A stretch of DNA of 64,000 nucleotides, from positions 310,001-374,000 of the forward strand of contig NZ_BJVA01000001.1 in the NCBI RefSeq assembly GCF_007988905.1, read 5' to 3'. The notes below the pieces were generated by a model, which had not been told where the DNA came from, did no database searches, and saw nothing but the letters and a program-made list of their open reading frames with translations. The DNA comes from Gluconobacter kanchanaburiensis NBRC 103587. GTDB lineage: Bacteria > Pseudomonadota > Alphaproteobacteria > Acetobacterales > Acetobacteraceae. Both the position numbers and the translations under genes were made by a program. This document shows, piece by piece, positions 1 through 8,148 of the stretch. Each line of letters opens with the position of its first letter. Positions within the stretch are counted from its first letter, which is position 1.

Positions 1-417
1 GCATTTGTGGGGCTGATTGCTCTGGCTGACGGTCTGCTGGGTGCGGTCGGACTGTCACTGGCCCACGTGCTCGGCACGGTGTTCGCGCCATTCGCCTGGC
101 TTCTGGGGGTGCCGTGGAACGAGTGCGTGGTGGCCGGTGGACTGCTGGGGCAGAAGATCGCCTTCAATGAGTTCGTGGCCTATGTGAACCTGTCGCCGTT
201 GATCCATGCCCATGCGCTGTCGCAGCGGACGATCACGATCCTGTCCTTCGCGCTGTGCGGTTTTGCGAACATCTCCACCATCGGGATTCTGATCGGGGCG
301 TTCGGAAGTGCTGAGCCGCGTCGGCGGACGGATGTGGCGTCGCTGGCGGTACGGGCCGTCGCTGCGGGGACGTTATCCAATGCGATGAGCGCGGTTATCG
401 CAGGTCTGTTCGTTTGA
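1..417 (+). CDS. Concentrative nucleoside transporter (CNT/NupC family), 3' part only
   Basis: Only the C-terminal part (about 138 residues) lies in the window; the frame is open from base 1. These are integral inner-membrane proteins that import nucleosides with a cation gradient. The motif GQKIAFNEFVAYVNL matches the CNT family signature G-x-K-x3-N-E-F-V-A-Y, and it is followed by a second conserved stretch, FALCGFANISTIG, seen in the last membrane segments of this family. The protein ends in a hydrophobic segment (AGTLSNAMSAVIAGLFV), as expected. Substrate range cannot be read from this fragment. Family call is firm; the gene's start and neighbours lie outside the window. Confidence 0.88.
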   Translation, partial: AFVGLIALADGLLGAVGLSLAHVLGTVFAPFAWLLGVPWNECVVAGGLLGQKIAFNEFVAYVNLSPLIHAHALSQRTITILSFALCGFANISTIGILIGAFGSAEPRRRTDVASLAVRAVAAGTLSNAMSAVIAGLFV

Positions 418-472
418 TTTTATTTGCGCTCACGAATGTCTGATCTCACAAGAGGCATGATTTCAGTAAAGT

Positions 473-491
473 GAGAATGATTATCATCTTT
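473..491. promoter_or_regulatory. Fur-like box upstream of sodC
   Basis: The 19 bases GAGAATGATTATCATCTTT match the classical Fur consensus GATAATGATAATCATTATC at 14 of 19 positions, including the core AATGAT-N-ATCAT. It lies 24-42 bases before the sodC ATG at 515, where a promoter would be expected. Inference: sodC expression responds to iron through Fur or a related regulator (alphaproteobacteria may use Irr or Mur instead). Confidence 0.6.
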
Positions 492-514
492 GTGCCTGAA
501 TTGTGAGTGTCACC

Positions 515-1039
515 ATGCGTCGTTCCGGATTTCTGTCTCTTGTGCTCGCTTCTGCCTTGGCCGTTCCTTCGCTTGCGTGCGCGGCGGATCATGTCACGGG
601 TGCACTTAAGGGTACTAATGGCGCGGTCCATGGGATTGTGGACGTGACGGGCGCGCCGAAGGGTGTTCTGCTGCGCCTTCAGGTTCAGGGGCTGACGCCG
701 GGCTGGCACGGAATCCATTTCCACGAGAAGGGAAGCTGCGCGCCTCCGAAGTTCACAAGCGCGGGTGCGCATGTTCATGCGGCGACGCCAGTTGTGCATG
801 GTCTGTTGAACGCTGATGCCAATGATGCCGGAGATCTGCCGAACCTGTATGTTGCGGCAGACGGAACAGCGACGGTGGAACTTTATTCCACGCTGGTTTC
901 GCTGAAGGGCGGCAATAATCTGCCCGCACTGATGGACGCGGATGGAGCGTCTGTGGTGATCCATGCCAAGCCGGACGACTATCAGACCCAGCCGATCGGC
1001 GGTTCGGGAGACCGGGTGGCCTGCGCCGTTCTCCACTGA
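515..1039 (+). CDS. sodC: Cu/Zn superoxide dismutase, exported
   Basis: Periplasmic enzyme dismutating superoxide to peroxide and oxygen. Starting at ATG 515 gives a typical signal peptide (MRRSGFLSLVLASALAVPSLACA) with cleavage after ACA; the in-frame GTG at 503 would only add four residues. Family marks are GWHGIHFHEKGSC (two Cu ligands and the first disulfide Cys), AGAHVH...VVHG (bridging His and a Zn His), GDLPNL (Zn Asp), VVIHAKPDD (last Cu His) and DRVACAV (second Cys). At the position of the third Zn-ligand His (H-x-G-D in classical enzymes) the sequence reads D-A-G-D, so one Zn ligand is Asp here. A Fur-like box lies just upstream. It converges on gpsA with a 9-base gap. Confidence 0.9.
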   Translation: MRRSGFLSLVLASALAVPSLACAADHVTGALKGTNGAVHGIVDVTGAPKGVLLRLQVQGLTPGWHGIHFHEKGSCAPPKFTSAGAHVHAATPVVHGLLNADANDAGDLPNLYVAADGTATVELYSTLVSLKGGNNLPALMDADGASVVIHAKPDDYQTQPIGGSGDRVACAVLH

Positions 1040-1048
1040 ACCGCGTCG

Positions 1049-2023
1049 TTATTCCCGGGTCGGGGGGCGGTCCAGTAGAAGATGGCGCGCTTCCTCGATT
1101 GAAACGCCTTCGTTGAGAAGGCGGGTGACGGTTTCGATGATCGGCACCCGTACGTTGTGTCTGCGGGCGAGGGCGAGCATGGCGGGCGCGGTCAGAACGC
1201 CTTCCGCGACCGTCGTGCGTGAGGCGAGAATATCCGCGAGTGATCGACCTTCACCGAGTTCCAGTCCGACACTGTAATTACGGGAGCCGCGACTCGTACA
1301 GGTCAGAATAAGGTCTCCCATGCCCGCGAGGCCGGCAAGCGTGCTGGCGCGACCTCCAGTGGCTTCGGCGAGGCGGCCGATTTCGGCGACTGCCCGGGTG
1401 ATAAGGGCTGCGCGGGCATTTTCGCCCAGTCCCGCACCGATCGTAATACCCGCGCCGATGGCGATGACGTTCTTGGCGGCACCCGCAAGCTGGACACCGG
1501 CAGCATCATCGCTGGCATAGAGACGGAAGCTGGATGTGTTGAGAAGCGCCGTGAGAGCCTGTGCAAGCGCAATGTCCGCGCAGGCCAGCGTTGCTGCAGC
1601 GGGGAGGCCCTTGGCGATTTCTATAGCGAAATTCGGACCAGAGAGGACGCCCGTCGGGCGGTTTGGCATGGTCTGCGCTAGCACATCGAGTGGCAGGAGG
1701 GATGTGGCCTGTTCTAGCCCCTTGCAACAGGTCACGACCGGAACCGTGGGATCAAGAACGGTCTGAAGGCGCGTTGAGACGTCGCGGGCGGTCTGCACCG
1801 GGGTCACGAGCAAAACGACATCGGCTGTACGCGGAAAATCGCCCGTGATGGTGATGGTGTCGGGCAGGATGACGTCCGGCAGGCGCGGCAGGGTTCGGGT
1901 TGCCGGCGGAACGGGGTTTCGCATCCAGAGGGTGACGTCCGCGCCGGTGGCCGCCATGGCGCAGGCCAGTGCGGTTCCCCAGGCTCCGGCGCCGATAACG
2001 GTGATATGCGGACGTCTGCTCAT
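1049..2023 (-). CDS. gpsA: Glycerol-3-phosphate dehydrogenase [NAD(P)+]
   Basis: Makes sn-glycerol-3-phosphate from dihydroxyacetone phosphate for phospholipid synthesis in the cytoplasm. The 324 residues are the usual family length. The N-terminal Rossmann motif VIGAGAWGTALA binds NAD(P)H; SGPNFAIEIAKGLP and AGAAKNVIAIGAG carry the catalytic lysines; LAGMGDLILTCTSRGSRN is the classic GpsA signature in the C-terminal helical domain. It is the last gene of a minus-strand run tsaD - ubiquitin-like - DUF4132 - rlmJ - gpsA, with only two bases between the rlmJ stop and this ATG, so cotranscription is likely. Confidence 0.96.
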   Translation of the reverse strand: MSRRPHITVIGAGAWGTALACAMAATGADVTLWMRNPVPPATRTLPRLPDVILPDTITITGDFPRTADVVLLVTPVQTARDVSTRLQTVLDPTVPVVTCCKGLEQATSLLPLDVLAQTMPNRPTGVLSGPNFAIEIAKGLPAAATLACADIALAQALTALLNTSSFRLYASDDAAGVQLAGAAKNVIAIGAGITIGAGLGENARAALITRAVAEIGRLAEATGGRASTLAGLAGMGDLILTCTSRGSRNYSVGLELGEGRSLADILASRTTVAEGVLTAPAMLALARRHNVRVPIIETVTRLLNEGVSIEEARHLLLDRPPTRE

Positions 2024-2025
2024 GA

Positions 2026-2865
2026 TTATTCCTCTGCCAGCCGTTCGATATTGATCTGGATGTCTTCGGCATCGGGGGAACGCAGGCCGGTGGCGAGGGC
2101 TTCAAGAATGTTGCGGGCCTCATCCTCAAAGCCAAACGGTGCGTTGACGACCAGCAAGCCACAGCCATTCAGGCGGGACGGATCCACAGGCGGGCGGAGC
2201 AGGAACTCGCAGGCGAGCATGTCCCGGATGCCCGCGTCCTGAAGGGCCGTGTAGAAGGTGCGGACGGGTGTGCGATGCTTGATCGGGTACCAGACGGCGA
2301 TGATCCCGGCGCGAAAACGATTGCGGATCAGGGCGATGGCCTCGGCGCAGCGGGCGAAATCGTCCGGTTTTTCAAACGGCGGATCAATGAGAATGAGGCC
2401 GCGTTTAAAATCCTTAGGCGGCAGGAGTGCGCGCAGGGCCTCGTAACCGTCACGATGATGCACGGCCGCCTGCGGATCTGCGTGGAAGAGGCGGCGGAGG
2501 GGCCTGACGTCTTCCGGGTGCAGTTCGCAGGCGATGAGCTGGTCTTGCGGGCGCAGTTCGGTGCGGGCGAAGGCCGGGGAGCCGGGGTAGCGGTGCCGAT
2601 CCTGCACGTTGGGGCGGACGGCGTTGAGATAATCCGCAAGGGCCGGGGCTGCCGGACCGTCAAGCAGGCGGCCGATGCCTGCGCGCCATTCCCCGGTCTT
2701 CTCGGCTTCTTCTGACGTGAGGTCGTAGCGGCCGCATCCGGCATGGGTATCGAGGACGACGAAGCCTGCGGGTTTGCGCTTCAGGGCCTTGATCAGTGCG
2801 AGAAGCAGGGCGTGCTTCATGCAGTCGGCGAAGTTTCCGGCGTGGTAGATGTGGCGGTAGTTCAA
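2026..2865 (-). CDS. rlmJ: 23S rRNA (adenine-2030 N6)-methyltransferase RlmJ
   Basis: SAM-dependent methylation of A2030 in 23S rRNA. The N-terminus NYRHIYHAGNFADCMKH is the diagnostic opening of the family; DTHAGCGRYDL is the SAM-binding glycine motif and LILIDPPFEKPDD is the N6-adenine catalytic motif IV (DPPF/Y). Length (279) is typical. The start is TTG at 2865: it gives the conserved N-terminus and overlaps the DUF4132 stop as TTGA, which indicates translational coupling. The neighbouring tsaD also modifies RNA, but gpsA downstream does not, so the run is not a pure RNA-modification operon. Confidence 0.95.
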   Translation of the reverse strand: MNYRHIYHAGNFADCMKHALLLALIKALKRKPAGFVVLDTHAGCGRYDLTSEEAEKTGEWRAGIGRLLDGPAAPALADYLNAVRPNVQDRHRYPGSPAFARTELRPQDQLIACELHPEDVRPLRRLFHADPQAAVHHRDGYEALRALLPPKDFKRGLILIDPPFEKPDDFARCAEAIALIRNRFRAGIIAVWYPIKHRTPVRTFYTALQDAGIRDMLACEFLLRPPVDPSRLNGCGLLVVNAPFGFEDEARNILEALATGLRSPDAEDIQINIERLAEE

Positions 2866-5540
2866 GAGACGTTTTCCGGGGGGGAGGCGGGGAACTGCCT
2901 GAGGATGACGGGATCGTTGATTTTGTCATCGGCAGCGAGAAGGAAGATTTTCGACAGGATGACCGAGAGGGTCTGGTCGTCGTCGAAGGGCAGGGCGATG
3001 CTGAATTTCTTTTTGCGGGAGTCGGGTACGATGCAGATATAGCGCCGGTCGGGATCGAGGAAGATGTTTCCCGTTCCAATATGGATCCGGTAGCTGTGCA
3101 GGACGCCGCGGACATGGGCATGCGTGTCGGTAAGTTCGAGGCGGTCCGCGATGGTGAGACGGGGGAGGATCCGTTCAAGCGTCTCATAACGGATGCGGGC
3201 GCGGCCGTTGAGGGAGGTGGTTTCGTCCTGCTTCCACATGGCGAGATCACTCAGGCGGCGCCATTCGCCGATGGAACGGCCTTCCGCGCCGTCGAGATAG
3301 GTGACTTCAAGGCCGATTGAGGCCACGCTCACGAAGAGGTCCAGATCGCGCATGACTTCCGAAAAAATCAGCGGTGGGACGTCTTCGAGCGCGACCGTGT
3401 CCTTGCCGATGGTGAGCTTTTTGCCGCCGTCCTGACGCCACGAGCCCTTGTCCGTGACGGTGCGGAACTGGACCCGATCTGTGAGGATATGGGTGAATGT
3501 TCCATGATGGAAAGCGGCCTGTCCATCGACGCCGGCGGTCCAGATTTCAGCATGCAGACCGGCGGCGGGAATGGTCAGGCTGGTGGGTTCGCCCTCGCTT
3601 GAGGGCATGTGCATGCTCAGGGTGCGCACGCGCCAGCCGCGCTGGCGGCCGAGTTCGACGGACTGTGCCTGACGCAGGACCTGCCTTGCGTAGCGAAGGG
3701 AGGCCGGAGACGTGGCGCGCTCGGCGTCCGTCAGGACATAGGTTTCGCGCCAGGCCTGACGGATGGGCTGGACGAGGGCGATGGCTTCCAGTGTGTCGCG
3801 CCACTGGTTGACGAAGGCCATATCAACGTCCAGCGGATGCCAGAGTGTAAGGGTTTCGTCGTCGCGCAGGGGAGTTGTCGGGGTGCCGTCCGGGGCGATG
3901 GGTGTGCCGTTTGGGAAGAGGACGGTGCGCTGTGTGCCGTCGGGCGCAGTGAGGGTCCAGATCTGGCGGTGGGCGAGCCAGGACAGGACGGGATGGGCCA
4001 GATAGTTTGTGCGGAAACGTTCGGCGGTCCAGCGCTCCTGAGTGAGCCAGGAGCGTTCGAGACGCAGGCGGTGGGCCTGCATTTCCTTTGTCAGGTCGCG
4101 GGCTTCTTCCCTGAGTTTTTCATAGGCACGGATGGTTTTGAGTTCGGCTCGGATTGCGGGAGGGACCGGGCGCAGTTCGGTGCCATCGGCGGAGAACAGT
4201 GTGATCGTGCCGGAGGCGTTGGTTTTGAGGGACAGGGTCGCGGTCAGGCCGTTGGGAAGCGGAACGGTCCGTTCATGATGGCTGTCGAGGTCGTGGGTAT
4301 AGGCGGAGCGTTCTTCGAGCTCCGTGATGCTGGTGCCGGATTTTCGGGCGGAGTCGGCCAGGGCGGCGTTGATCTGGCCGAGCATCAGGGAATGACGGGT
4401 TTTCTGGCGCAGGGCGATCTGTTCGTTGATGGCGTCACGGTCTGCGGTGAGGCCGAGGGCACGGATAATGCGGTTGAACTCAAAGAGTTTTTCGTTCTTC
4501 TGGAATTTTTTCGCCAGTGTGCTGAGGAGTTGTACGTCTTCCGGCTCGCCACTGACGGCGACGAGCCAGAGGCAGCCACACAGGATTTTATTGAGGTTGA
4601 GCAGTTCCGCGAGAGGGCGTTTTCCCAGATTTTGCAGTCCCAGTGCCGCAGTGTCCATTCGCCAGAGGGTTTCCTGTTCCGGTATGAAAGCGTCTGGCTC
4701 GGCGGTGAGTTCGTAAGCTGCTTCCCGAACAGAGCCAGTAGCCTTGATGCGGTTGTTTGCATGCAGGACGAGGATGGGAAGAATGGCGGCGCGATAGAGC
4801 GGACCATCGATCCAGCGACCGTCCGCCATATTGAAATCGCGTAGAATGGTACGGGCCAGGATCAGAACGTCCTGTCCGTCGGGGGCAGCGAGAATGGCGG
4901 CTCGGTCGCGCAGGGTTCTGACGGAGGGCGTAACGTTATCCGGGGTGGAGAGGCGATCAAAGACGGGATCGTCCACATTGCTCGGATATAGGGTCAAGCG
5001 AATGATGTGCTGGCGGATGAGGCGGAAGGCGCCAGGGCGTTCAACAGGGATCCGGATATAGTCTGCCCGGGCCTGGGCAAGCCATTTCAGATCTATGATG
5101 CGATGGGATTCGGAATTCACGGACGGGGCTGGACCCGAGCCGAATATTTCGAAGCGGGTCCAGTAGGAATGGCGTTTCGCCAGTGGAATGGGGGCTTTGG
5201 GATCAAGGCTCTCGCGAGAGAGACGCTCCAGCCATTTCGGAGACGTAGGCCGTGGCGCTGTGCCCATCGTCTCGGGCAGGAAATAGGCGGCGAGAGGAAT
5301 GGTATCGCTGCGGTATTGGTAGGCATGCTCCTTAAAGGCGTAGCCTTTGTAGGCGCATCTCTGCTGTTCGTAGAGTTCGACCCATTTTTTTCTGGCGTCT
5401 TCAAAAACCGTAGGGCAGCGGGAGCGCATCAGGGTGCGCCACTCGATGAAGGCCCGCTCCATGTCGCCCACTTTTGACAGGAGGCGATAGAGCGGGCCGC
5501 CGGGCAGGGAGGCGACCAGAACCGGATCACGCTGCTGCAT
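2862..5540 (-). CDS. DUF4132-domain protein, large, function unknown
   Basis: An 892-residue soluble protein with no signal peptide or membrane segment. Residues about 412-610 match the DUF4132 (MolR/YehI-type) pattern as I know it: a charged segment with RLRLERSW, RWTAERFR, then HPVLSWLAHRQIW, and later the LWHPLD and VQPIRQAWRE motifs. The last ~100 residues (around YRIHIGTGNIFLDPDRRYI and the near-terminal ADDKINDPVIL) form a separate conserved-looking C-terminal module often found with DUF4132. The N-terminal 400 residues look alpha-helical and unassigned. No catalytic motif is recognised. It starts one base after the stop of the ubiquitin-like gene (TGA-T-ATG) and overlaps rlmJ by four bases, so it is translationally tied to both. 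No biochemical role is claimed. Confidence 0.85.
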   Translation of the reverse strand: MQQRDPVLVASLPGGPLYRLLSKVGDMERAFIEWRTLMRSRCPTVFEDARKKWVELYEQQRCAYKGYAFKEHAYQYRSDTIPLAAYFLPETMGTAPRPTSPKWLERLSRESLDPKAPIPLAKRHSYWTRFEIFGSGPAPSVNSESHRIIDLKWLAQARADYIRIPVERPGAFRLIRQHIIRLTLYPSNVDDPVFDRLSTPDNVTPSVRTLRDRAAILAAPDGQDVLILARTILRDFNMADGRWIDGPLYRAAILPILVLHANNRIKATGSVREAAYELTAEPDAFIPEQETLWRMDTAALGLQNLGKRPLAELLNLNKILCGCLWLVAVSGEPEDVQLLSTLAKKFQKNEKLFEFNRIIRALGLTADRDAINEQIALRQKTRHSLMLGQINAALADSARKSGTSITELEERSAYTHDLDSHHERTVPLPNGLTATLSLKTNASGTITLFSADGTELRPVPPAIRAELKTIRAYEKLREEARDLTKEMQAHRLRLERSWLTQERWTAERFRTNYLAHPVLSWLAHRQIWTLTAPDGTQRTVLFPNGTPIAPDGTPTTPLRDDETLTLWHPLDVDMAFVNQWRDTLEAIALVQPIRQAWRETYVLTDAERATSPASLRYARQVLRQAQSVELGRQRGWRVRTLSMHMPSSEGEPTSLTIPAAGLHAEIWTAGVDGQAAFHHGTFTHILTDRVQFRTVTDKGSWRQDGGKKLTIGKDTVALEDVPPLIFSEVMRDLDLFVSVASIGLEVTYLDGAEGRSIGEWRRLSDLAMWKQDETTSLNGRARIRYETLERILPRLTIADRLELTDTHAHVRGVLHSYRIHIGTGNIFLDPDRRYICIVPDSRKKKFSIALPFDDDQTLSVILSKIFLLAADDKINDPVILRQFPASPPENVS

Positions 5541-5541
5541 A

Positions 5542-5898
5542 TCAGCCTCCGACCAGCGGGATGAGGCGCATAAAGGTGATGGTCATATCCGGAATGAGGG
5601 TGATGCCGTCATCCAGATTTGGGATCTGATGGTCATTGATGATGACCAGATAGGCGCGGCGTTCAAAGCCCGTCAGGGCATGGTCGATGGCGGCTTCCAC
5701 GGTTTCGATACAGGGTGCGCCCTGCGGAACGAGGGCGGTTTTTTCGTCCTCTGTTTTGCTGCCGTTGTCCCATTCGAGACGAACGCGTTCGGCGATCAGG
5801 TCCCGCACGCGCAGTTGTCTGCGGGCTTTCCAGTCAAAGCGCAGGGCGGCTCTGCTGATGCCTGTCCCGGTCTCGTCGCGGATGAGGATGGCGGTCAT
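5542..5898 (-). CDS. Small beta-grasp (ubiquitin-like) protein ending in Gly-Gly
   Basis: A 118-residue protein I do not recognise by name. The visible pattern fits a beta-grasp fold: a strand pair at 2-23 (AILIRDET, AALRFDW), a helix at about 30-42 (LRVRDLIAERVRLEW), an acidic insert, a second helix at 66-79, then YLVIINDHQIPNLDDGI (83-99) and a final strand TITFMRLIPLVGG (106-118). That last half parallels MoaD/ThiS/Urm1-type carriers, in which a strand-loop-strand ends in an exposed Gly-Gly used for thiocarboxylation or conjugation. Here Gly-Gly are the last two codons before TGA. No E1-like, sulfurtransferase, E2-like or JAB peptidase gene is in the window. It is tightly coupled to the DUF4132 gene. 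The fold is an inference from sequence pattern alone. Confidence 0.7.
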   Translation of the reverse strand: MTAILIRDETGTGISRAALRFDWKARRQLRVRDLIAERVRLEWDNGSKTEDEKTALVPQGAPCIETVEAAIDHALTGFERRAYLVIINDHQIPNLDDGITLIPDMTITFMRLIPLVGG

Positions 5899-5910
5899 GT
5901 GGCTTCCTGT

Positions 5911-6996
5911 TCAGGCGTGAGCGGGTGTGCGTTCGGAAAGGGGCCAGCGGGGGCGGGCTGCGGTGTCGATTTCGTTGGGTGTTTCGCCCGCATGAAGGCG
6001 TTCGAGCGCGGCCCAGGCGACCATCACCGCATTGTCCGTGCACAGCCGCAGGGGCGGTGCGAAGAAAGGGATGCCGTGACTGGCAGCGACCTGTTCGAGC
6101 GCATGACGGAGAGTTTTGTTGGCCGCGACACCTCCCGCAACGACGAGGGCCGTAGCATTCGGGCTGAGGGCGAGGGCGTGTTCGGCGCGGTTGGCCATCA
6201 CATCGGCGACGGCGCGCTGGAAGGAAGCTGCGACATCTGCGGCGAACTGTCGCGGAAGGGCCTCCTGTGCTCCGGTCGGGTCCTGTGTGTCGATCAGGCG
6301 GCTGACAGCGGTTTTCAGGCCGGAGAACGAGAAATCACAGCCATCGCGGCCCTTGAGCGGACGGGGGAGCGCATAGGCGTCGTCCCGCCCTTCGGTCGCG
6401 AGTTTTTCCAGCGCGGGGCCGCCGGGCCATCCCAGGCCAAGCATCTTGGCGACCTTGTCGAAGGCCTCTCCGGCGGCGTCGTCGATCGTACCGCCAAGGC
6501 GGACATAACGGCCGGTTTCCTCGACTGAAACGCACTGGCAGTGGCCGCCCGAGACCAGCATCGTCAGGTAAGGGAAGTGTAGATCCGCGCCGAGGCTGGG
6601 GAGGCGGGGGGTGAGAATATGGGCCTCGATATGGTTCACGGCCACGAAGGGGCGGTGTAGCGCCATGGCCAGTCCTTTGGCGTAGGAACTGCCGACGATC
6701 AGACCACCGATCAGGCCGGGCCCCGTTGTCCCGGCAAAAATGTCGATGTCGGCGAGCGTCAGGGACGCTTTTTTCAGGACTTCCATCACCAACGCAGGCA
6801 GGGCGTCCAGATGGGCGCGGGCGGCGATTTCCGGGACGACGCCGCCGAGAATGGCATGGTCGGTCTGGGAGAGGACGCCTTCGGCCAGGATCGTGCCGTC
6901 GTAAGCGAGAATGGCGCAGGCCGTGTCGTCGCAGGAGGTCTCGATGGCCAGAAGCGGGCGCAGAGCCGGAATGGGACGTGCAGTGATGGGTGACAT
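5911..6996 (-). CDS. tsaD: tRNA N6-adenosine threonylcarbamoyltransferase TsaD
   Basis: Catalytic subunit of the t6A37 tRNA modification complex (with TsaB, TsaE, TsaC), cytoplasmic. ASKHA fold motifs are present: LAIETSCDDTACAIL at the N-terminus, the metal-binding HIEAH (HMEGH in many homologues), GTIDDAAGEAFDKVAK, SFSGLKTAV, and VAGGVAANK near the C-terminus. The frame is open upstream to 7260, but ATG 6996 (MSPITARP...) gives 361 residues, the normal size, and the conserved LLAIETSCD begins within the first 30 residues. A longer ATG at 7023 is possible. It is divergent from hemC and heads the run containing the ubiquitin-like and DUF4132 genes, 12 bases upstream of the former. Confidence 0.94.
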   Translation of the reverse strand: MSPITARPIPALRPLLAIETSCDDTACAILAYDGTILAEGVLSQTDHAILGGVVPEIAARAHLDALPALVMEVLKKASLTLADIDIFAGTTGPGLIGGLIVGSSYAKGLAMALHRPFVAVNHIEAHILTPRLPSLGADLHFPYLTMLVSGGHCQCVSVEETGRYVRLGGTIDDAAGEAFDKVAKMLGLGWPGGPALEKLATEGRDDAYALPRPLKGRDGCDFSFSGLKTAVSRLIDTQDPTGAQEALPRQFAADVAASFQRAVADVMANRAEHALALSPNATALVVAGGVAANKTLRHALEQVAASHGIPFFAPPLRLCTDNAVMVAWAALERLHAGETPNEIDTAARPRWPLSERTPAHA

Positions 6997-7063
6997 GGCC
7001 CATATTATGGCCGAGTCCGTCATATCATGACAGCCCCGTGTGAATGGGCTAAAGCTGCCGTTC

Positions 7064-8113
7064 ATGAATGCTCCCGTCCTGCCTTCCGACGCGCTCCAGA
7101 GAGTCGCGGCGGAAGCCGTCCGCCGTTCCCATGCCGCTGAGCCGCCTACCGGCCGCAAGCTCCCTCTGCGTGTCGGGTCGCGCGCGTCTCCGCTGGCGCT
7201 GGTCCAGACGCGGAACTTCCTGACCCGTCTGACGCGGTTCTGTCCGGTGCTGCGCGACATGGGCGCGTTTCAGGAATACCAGATCAGCACCGAGGGTGAC
7301 CGCAATCAGGCGCAGCGTCTGGCGGAGATCGGCGGCAAGGGACTTTTTGCCAAGGAAATTCATGAGGCGCTGGTGGACGGGCGGATCGATTTCGCGGTGC
7401 ACAGCCTCAAGGATCTGGAAACCAACCTGCCGCCGGGCATCGTGCTGGCCTGTACGCTCAAGCGCGAGGATGCGCGTGATGCGCTTATCCTGCGGGATCG
7501 GACCGTAACGGTCGATCCGGAACGTCCGTATGACTGTCTGCCTGAGGGTGCGCTGATCGGCTGTGCGTCCGTGCGGCGTCAGGCGCAGATGCTGCATGTG
7601 CGGCCCGATCTGCGGTTCGGACTGCTGCGGGGTAACGTGCAGACGCGACTGGACAAGTTGCGGGCCGGAGCATGCGATGCGACGCTTCTGGCGCTTGCGG
7701 GGTTGCGGCGCCTGGGCATGGAAGACCGTGTCGATGTCGTGCTCGAACCTGACCAGATGCTTCCTGCGTCCGGTCAGGGGATTGTGGGCGTGACGGTTCG
7801 TGAGAGCGATCTGGAACTGCGTGAGCTCCTGTCTGCGATTGAAGATCCGGAGGCACGTGCCGTTTCGACGGCCGAGCGTGCGCTTCTTGCCGAACTGGAC
7901 GGGTCGTGCCGCACGCCGATCGGCGGTTACGCCCGGATCGAGATGGGCGTGCTGAAACTGAGCGGCCTGATCGCCAGCGAAGACGGGACCTTCCTGCTGC
8001 GCCGGGAGATCGAGGGCGCACCGTTTGACGCGGCCCGGATGGGGACGGAACTTGCGGATGAACTCCGTCGCGATACGCCGTCCAATATCTTTGAAGACAT
8101 GAGGCGTCCCTGA
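7064..8113 (+). CDS. hemC: Hydroxymethylbilane synthase (porphobilinogen deaminase)
   Basis: Joins four porphobilinogens into hydroxymethylbilane in haem synthesis. LRVGSRASPLALVQT near the N-terminus, KGLFAKEIHEAL, DFAVHSLKDLET and the cofactor-loop LDGSCRTPIGGYA, whose Cys carries the dipyrromethane cofactor, are all intact. ATG 7064 (MNAPVLPS) gives 349 residues; the GTG at 7040 in the same frame would add eight residues without family support, and neither has a strong Shine-Dalgarno. The 67 bases to tsaD must hold both divergent promoters. hemD follows directly, as in many proteobacteria. Confidence 0.95.
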   Translation: MNAPVLPSDALQRVAAEAVRRSHAAEPPTGRKLPLRVGSRASPLALVQTRNFLTRLTRFCPVLRDMGAFQEYQISTEGDRNQAQRLAEIGGKGLFAKEIHEALVDGRIDFAVHSLKDLETNLPPGIVLACTLKREDARDALILRDRTVTVDPERPYDCLPEGALIGCASVRRQAQMLHVRPDLRFGLLRGNVQTRLDKLRAGACDATLLALAGLRRLGMEDRVDVVLEPDQMLPASGQGIVGVTVRESDLELRELLSAIEDPEARAVSTAERALLAELDGSCRTPIGGYARIEMGVLKLSGLIASEDGTFLLRREIEGAPFDAARMGTELADELRRDTPSNIFEDMRRP

Positions 8114-8148
8114 CGACTGACCGGTCTCGGGAGGGGCGCGTCGTTCTG

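Noticed and set aside
3609-4844. 411-codon plus-strand frame inside the DUF4132 gene
   Set aside because: The minus-strand DUF4132 pattern is strong and coupled to both neighbours.
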